Shown here in pieces: positions 61,097 to 64,000 of a stretch of DNA of 64,000 nt. Location: contig NZ_CP081497.1 of the NCBI RefSeq assembly GCF_019774615.1, positions 186,001 through 250,000 of the forward strand, read 5' to 3'. This stretch comes from Streptomyces sp. BHT-5-2. GTDB lineage: Bacteria; Actinomycetota; Actinomycetes; Streptomycetales; Streptomycetaceae. The translations under genes were made by a program, and so were the position numbers. How positions within the stretch are numbered: position 1 is the stretch's first letter; each line of letters begins with the position of its first letter. Below the pieces are notes generated by a model that worked only from the letters and a program-made list of their open reading frames with translations, ran no database searches and had not been told where the DNA came from.

Positions 61097-62701
61097 ATGA
61101 GAAGAGCCAGAGCCCTGATATGGGCCGTCGCCGCCATCGGCGGAGTCCTCGCGGGTGCCGCCCCCGTCTCCGCCTCCGCGTCGGAGGGCACCGGCCAGGG
61201 GAAAGTCGCCTGGAGCTCCTGCCACGACGCGACCACTCCCGCGCTGCAGTGCGCCATGCTCGAAGTGCCGCTGGACTACGCGCACCCGAACGGCACCAAG
61301 ATCAAGATCAAGGTGAACCGGCTCCCGGCCACCGCACCCGAGAGCAAGCGGCAGGGTCCGATCCTGTTGAACCCCGGCGGTCCCGGCGACTCCGGCCTGT
61401 GGATGCCCGCCTACATCTCCGGAAAGCTCCCCAAGGACGTCGCCTCGGCCTACGACTGGATCGGCTTCGACCCCCGCGGCACCAACGCCAGTGAACCGCA
61501 CGTCACCTGCGACGCGCACTACTTCGACGCCGAGCGGCCGGACTACCAGGTCAGCAAGGGCACTTCGCAGGCGTGGCTGGAGAAGTCGGCCAAGTACGCC
61601 GCCGACTGCGCCGCGAACTGGGGGTGGTTCCTGCCGCACATGACCACCGTCGACAACGCTCGCGACCTGGACGGCATCCGGCGGGCGCTCGGCGCCGAGA
61701 AGATCAACTACTACGGTGGCTCGTGGGGCACCTCACTGGGCTCCACCTACGCCCAGCTCTTCCCCTCACACGTGCGCCGGATGGTGCTGGACAGCATCGT
61801 CGGCCCCACCGTCACCTGGTACGACCACAACATCCTGCAGGACAAGGAGCACCAGCGCCGATTCGACGCCTTCGCGGCGTGGACCGCCAAGGCCGACCCG
61901 GTCTACCACCTGGGCACCGACGCCGCCACGGTGGAGCGGAAGTACTACCAGGTCGAGGCCGCACTGCGGACCAACCCGGTGGATGCCGCCCCGGCCCCCG
62001 GCAAGATCGGCCCCGCCGAGTTCGAGGACACCTTCTACGGCGGCGGCTACAACTTCCTGCGCTGGCCGCAGATGGCGACGGCGCTGTCGGCCTACCTCAC
62101 CAAGAACGACACCCGCCCGCTGCGGATCGCCTACAACCGCTACGCGGCCCCTGGCGCCGACGACGGCACGTTCCCGGCGTACAACGCGGTCCAGTGCACC
62201 GAGAACAACTGGCCGCGCGACTGGCAGTTCTGGAAGAAGGACCAGGCCGAGGTCGACGCCGTCGCACCCTTCTACACCTACAACAACATGTGGTACAACG
62301 CCGCTTGCATGTTCTGGCCCTATCAGGGCAACCAGGCCGGCCGACTGAAGATCACCGGAAAGGGCCTGCCGCCGGCCCTGCTCTTCCAGGCCACCGAGGA
62401 CGCCCCCACCCCCTACCCGGGCGCGATCGCCATGCACAAGGCGCTGCCCGGATCCAAGCTGGTCGTCCAGAAGGGCGGCAGCTTCCACGAGATCCTGTTC
62501 CACGGCAACGCCTGCCTGGACGACACCTTCACCGCCTACCTGCGAAACGGGCATCTCCCCACCGGCAAGGGCCTCATCGCCAAGACCTGCGCACCCGAAC
62601 CCGACCCCGCCCCGGTCTACGTGACCCCGACACCCACCACCATGAAGGCCGAGCCCGGCCTCCCGGCCACCGACCCCCAAGCCATCCACGGCATCAGGTG
62701 A
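61097..62701 (+). CDS. exported S33 alpha/beta-hydrolase (tripeptidyl aminopeptidase type)
   Basis: 534 residues from ATG 61097, with the signal peptide MRRARALIWAVAAIGGVLAG and cleavage near SASA. The oxyanion-type GPILLNPGGPGDSGL, the nucleophile elbow YYGGSWGTSLGSTYA (Ser about residue 209), a late Asp in LLFQATEDAPTPYP and His in GGSFHEILFHGNAC are the S33 catalytic set. A lid domain lies between residues 240 and 380. Known: secreted Streptomyces enzymes of this family release tripeptides or act as proline iminopeptidases. Independent gene, function in extracellular peptide use likely. Confidence 0.92.
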   Translation: MRRARALIWAVAAIGGVLAGAAPVSASASEGTGQGKVAWSSCHDATTPALQCAMLEVPLDYAHPNGTKIKIKVNRLPATAPESKRQGPILLNPGGPGDSGLWMPAYISGKLPKDVASAYDWIGFDPRGTNASEPHVTCDAHYFDAERPDYQVSKGTSQAWLEKSAKYAADCAANWGWFLPHMTTVDNARDLDGIRRALGAEKINYYGGSWGTSLGSTYAQLFPSHVRRMVLDSIVGPTVTWYDHNILQDKEHQRRFDAFAAWTAKADPVYHLGTDAATVERKYYQVEAALRTNPVDAAPAPGKIGPAEFEDTFYGGGYNFLRWPQMATALSAYLTKNDTRPLRIAYNRYAAPGADDGTFPAYNAVQCTENNWPRDWQFWKKDQAEVDAVAPFYTYNNMWYNAACMFWPYQGNQAGRLKITGKGLPPALLFQATEDAPTPYPGAIAMHKALPGSKLVVQKGGSFHEILFHGNACLDDTFTAYLRNGHLPTGKGLIAKTCAPEPDPAPVYVTPTPTTMKAEPGLPATDPQAIHGIR

Positions 62702-63054
62702 CGGGACACAGCGCTTCCGCACCCGCAGAGTCGTACGCCGGGCTCGACGGTCGACCCGGAGGACGTGTTCTCGCGTGCGGTCCAGACCGTACGCCCGATG
62801 GGCACCCGCCCCGACGAGGCCCGGCTGGCCGTCGCCGTCAGCAAGCGGGGCCTGCCGGTCGGACGACCCGGCCGCCTGCCCGACCGCCCGGAAGAACGCC
62901 GCGACCTGCGCCACAACGCTGGACGGCGGCTACGGCATTGCCAAGGCCATCATGATGGTGGACCCCTGAGGTACACGATTCGCGGGCGGTTATCCTGGCG
63001 TTCGGCGTCGGATGCCGCCCGCTCCGCCGTTCTGACGCGCAAGGAGGAGGCGCA
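62702..63054. other. intergenic, possible gene debris
   Basis: A frame reading DPEDVFSRAVQTVRPMGTRP then EARLAVAVSKRGLPVGRPGR looks protein-like but has no start, and I do not recognise it. Otherwise nothing. Confidence 0.4.
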
Positions 63055-63549
63055 GTGAAGGATCTCCGGCGGCCGGAGGAAGAACCCACTTGGGCTTCGC
63101 TGTCCCGTCGGGAAAGAGCGCTCGCCGTCTCCGGCATGACCGGCCTGGGCCTCGGTGTCGTGACAGTCGTGGCCGTTGTTGTCCTTCTGGGTGTCCTCCT
63201 CGTCGCGTCGGCCTCCCGCAATCTGATCCAATCGGACGGGGCGGGCCCGTTGTTCTGGGGTGCTTTTCTGTGCCTTCCTTGCGGGCTGCTCGCCGGCATC
63301 TTCCTCTGGCCGCTGCGTCTTCTGCTGCGCCTGCCGTCCGTCCCGGGGAAGGCGAAGCGCGGCGCAGAGATGGGGTTGTCGGCGGCGACGACGTTCCTCG
63401 CGGCGTTGTTCGTCGAATCCTGCACGCCCGGGCTGTACGTGCGGCAGCCATGGCTGCCGGCCCTGCTGGCCACGCTCCTGGTGGCGCTGGCCAATGTGGT
63501 CGTCCATCGCTTTGAGGAACGCAAGAAGCGGCGGGAAAGCCGAGGTTGA
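63055..63549 (+). CDS. small integral membrane protein, function unknown
   Basis: 164 residues from GTG 63055 with AAGGAGGAGG four bases upstream, a very strong site. A polar N-terminus (RPEEEPTWASLSRRERAL), then helices around VVTVVAVVVLLGVLLVASAS, WGAFLCLPCGLLAGIFLW, AATTFLAALFVESC and LPALLATLLVALANVVVH, ending in a basic tail. Four membrane segments. No family recognised. Confidence 0.75.
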   Translation: MKDLRRPEEEPTWASLSRRERALAVSGMTGLGLGVVTVVAVVVLLGVLLVASASRNLIQSDGAGPLFWGAFLCLPCGLLAGIFLWPLRLLLRLPSVPGKAKRGAEMGLSAATTFLAALFVESCTPGLYVRQPWLPALLATLLVALANVVVHRFEERKKRRESRG

Positions 63550-63666
63550 GGCGCGAAGGGTACGTGGGTGGGGTCCCGCTCACGGCGGGGCATCGTGGAA
63601 AGCCGCAGTGCGGGCGGGAGGTCGACCGCATGGTGTGGTGCCGGCTCGCTGCCCAGCGTGAACGGC

Positions 63667-64000
63667 ATGATCGCAATGTCGGCCGCCGCGCCGTTTCTCG
63701 CGTCTTCTGCCGGACCTGCCGGCGGTGTCGCCGGGTGGGCCGTCGAGGTCATGGGCGTCCTCGGCGCCGCCGGGGCGGGGGTGGCCAGTCTCGTCGACAC
63801 CGTGCTGCCGTTCGTTCCGAGCGAGATCGTCCTTCCCGTCGCCGGATTCGCGGCCGGGCAGGGCCGGTTGAGCCTGGGGGCCGTCATCGTCGGGACCACC
63901 GTCGGCTACCTCCTGACCGCCGGCCCGTGGACGCCGAACGGCGCCGCCATGAGGCGGCTGCCGCGGGACGGCGGCGCGAACCGCCGGGTCCCGGCGGTGC
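63667..64000 (+). CDS. start of a DedA-family-like membrane protein, cut by the window
   Basis: ATG 63667, open to the end of the window (at least 111 residues). The core VMGVLGAAGAGVASLVDTVL, PFVPSEIVLPVAGFAAGQGR, LSLGAVIVGTTVG matches DedA/SNARE-associated proteins, where PxPSE(V/I)xLPxAG is diagnostic of the flippase fold. After TTVG the sequence (YLLTAGPWTPNGAAMRRLPR) departs from the family, so the gene may be broken or rearranged there. There is no good ribosome site in front. Confidence 0.6.
   Translation, partial: MIAMSAAAPFLASSAGPAGGVAGWAVEVMGVLGAAGAGVASLVDTVLPFVPSEIVLPVAGFAAGQGRLSLGAVIVGTTVGYLLTAGPWTPNGAAMRRLPRDGGANRRVPAV

Overview
The window is high-GC actinobacterial DNA, almost certainly Streptomyces or a close relative. 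Evidence is the codon use, GTG/TTG starts, GTGA/ATGA gene overlaps, and families typical of that group (WhiB, DUF317, DUF2637, MmyB-type and TPR-type regulators, a double Lrp regulator, an F420/PPOX enzyme). The mix of a CRISPR array, plasmid replication and transfer genes, decayed insertion sequences and a truncated gene points to a linear plasmid, an integrated plasmid or an accessory chromosome arm. No rRNA, tRNA or integrase was seen.

Layout. 18-2607 is the trailer part of a type I-E-like CRISPR array (43 repeats, 42 spacers). Its leader and any cas genes lie off the left edge. 2676-3089 is a PPOX/F420-type gene. 3397-10370 is a leftward, mostly overlapping seven-gene operon: FAD amine-oxidase/mutase-like enzyme, HPr-kinase-like P-loop protein, small kinase, GT4 and GT2 glycosyltransferases, NUDIX hydrolase, APH-type phosphotransferase. 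It is flanked by a HATPase anti-sigma-like gene and a divergent TPR-type regulator. 12642-17110 has a GNAT enzyme and a two-gene unit of a small protein plus a 1082-residue M48 membrane protease. 17321-19017 is an ISL3-type element with an exact 8-bp target duplication, inserted in an older IS remnant. 19113-25547 has an NmrA-like reductase with a divergent double-Lrp regulator, a 5'-truncated KdsB-like gene fused to IS debris, a two-component system, a VC0807-like membrane protein and an SDR. 26008-26978 has a small membrane protein and an exported, C-terminally Cys-rich protein that resembles a bacteriocin precursor.

From 28.4 to 56.7 kb the gene content is plasmid-like. There is an MmyB-type regulator, a 1.2-kb non-coding region with paired palindromes (candidate origin or operator), a DnaD-like replication protein, a DnaC-like loader, WhiB, DUF2637, MobC and a relaxase. 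A leftward set of plasmid accessory genes follows (DUF317, tandem HxlR, RelE-like, DUF4913, DnaB-N), then a VirD4/TraG-like coupling protein broken by one base and a second relaxase-like protein that has lost the His triad. Between the two blocks sits an exported small protein with an ABC exporter (39092-42500) behind a leader rich in inverted repeats.

From 57 to 61 kb is a decay zone: a multiply frameshifted IS5-type transposase, an intact IS5/IS427-type element nested at its 3' end, and a frameshifted patatin-like membrane protein. The right end has an exported S33 peptidase, a small membrane protein and the start of a DedA-like gene that runs off the window.
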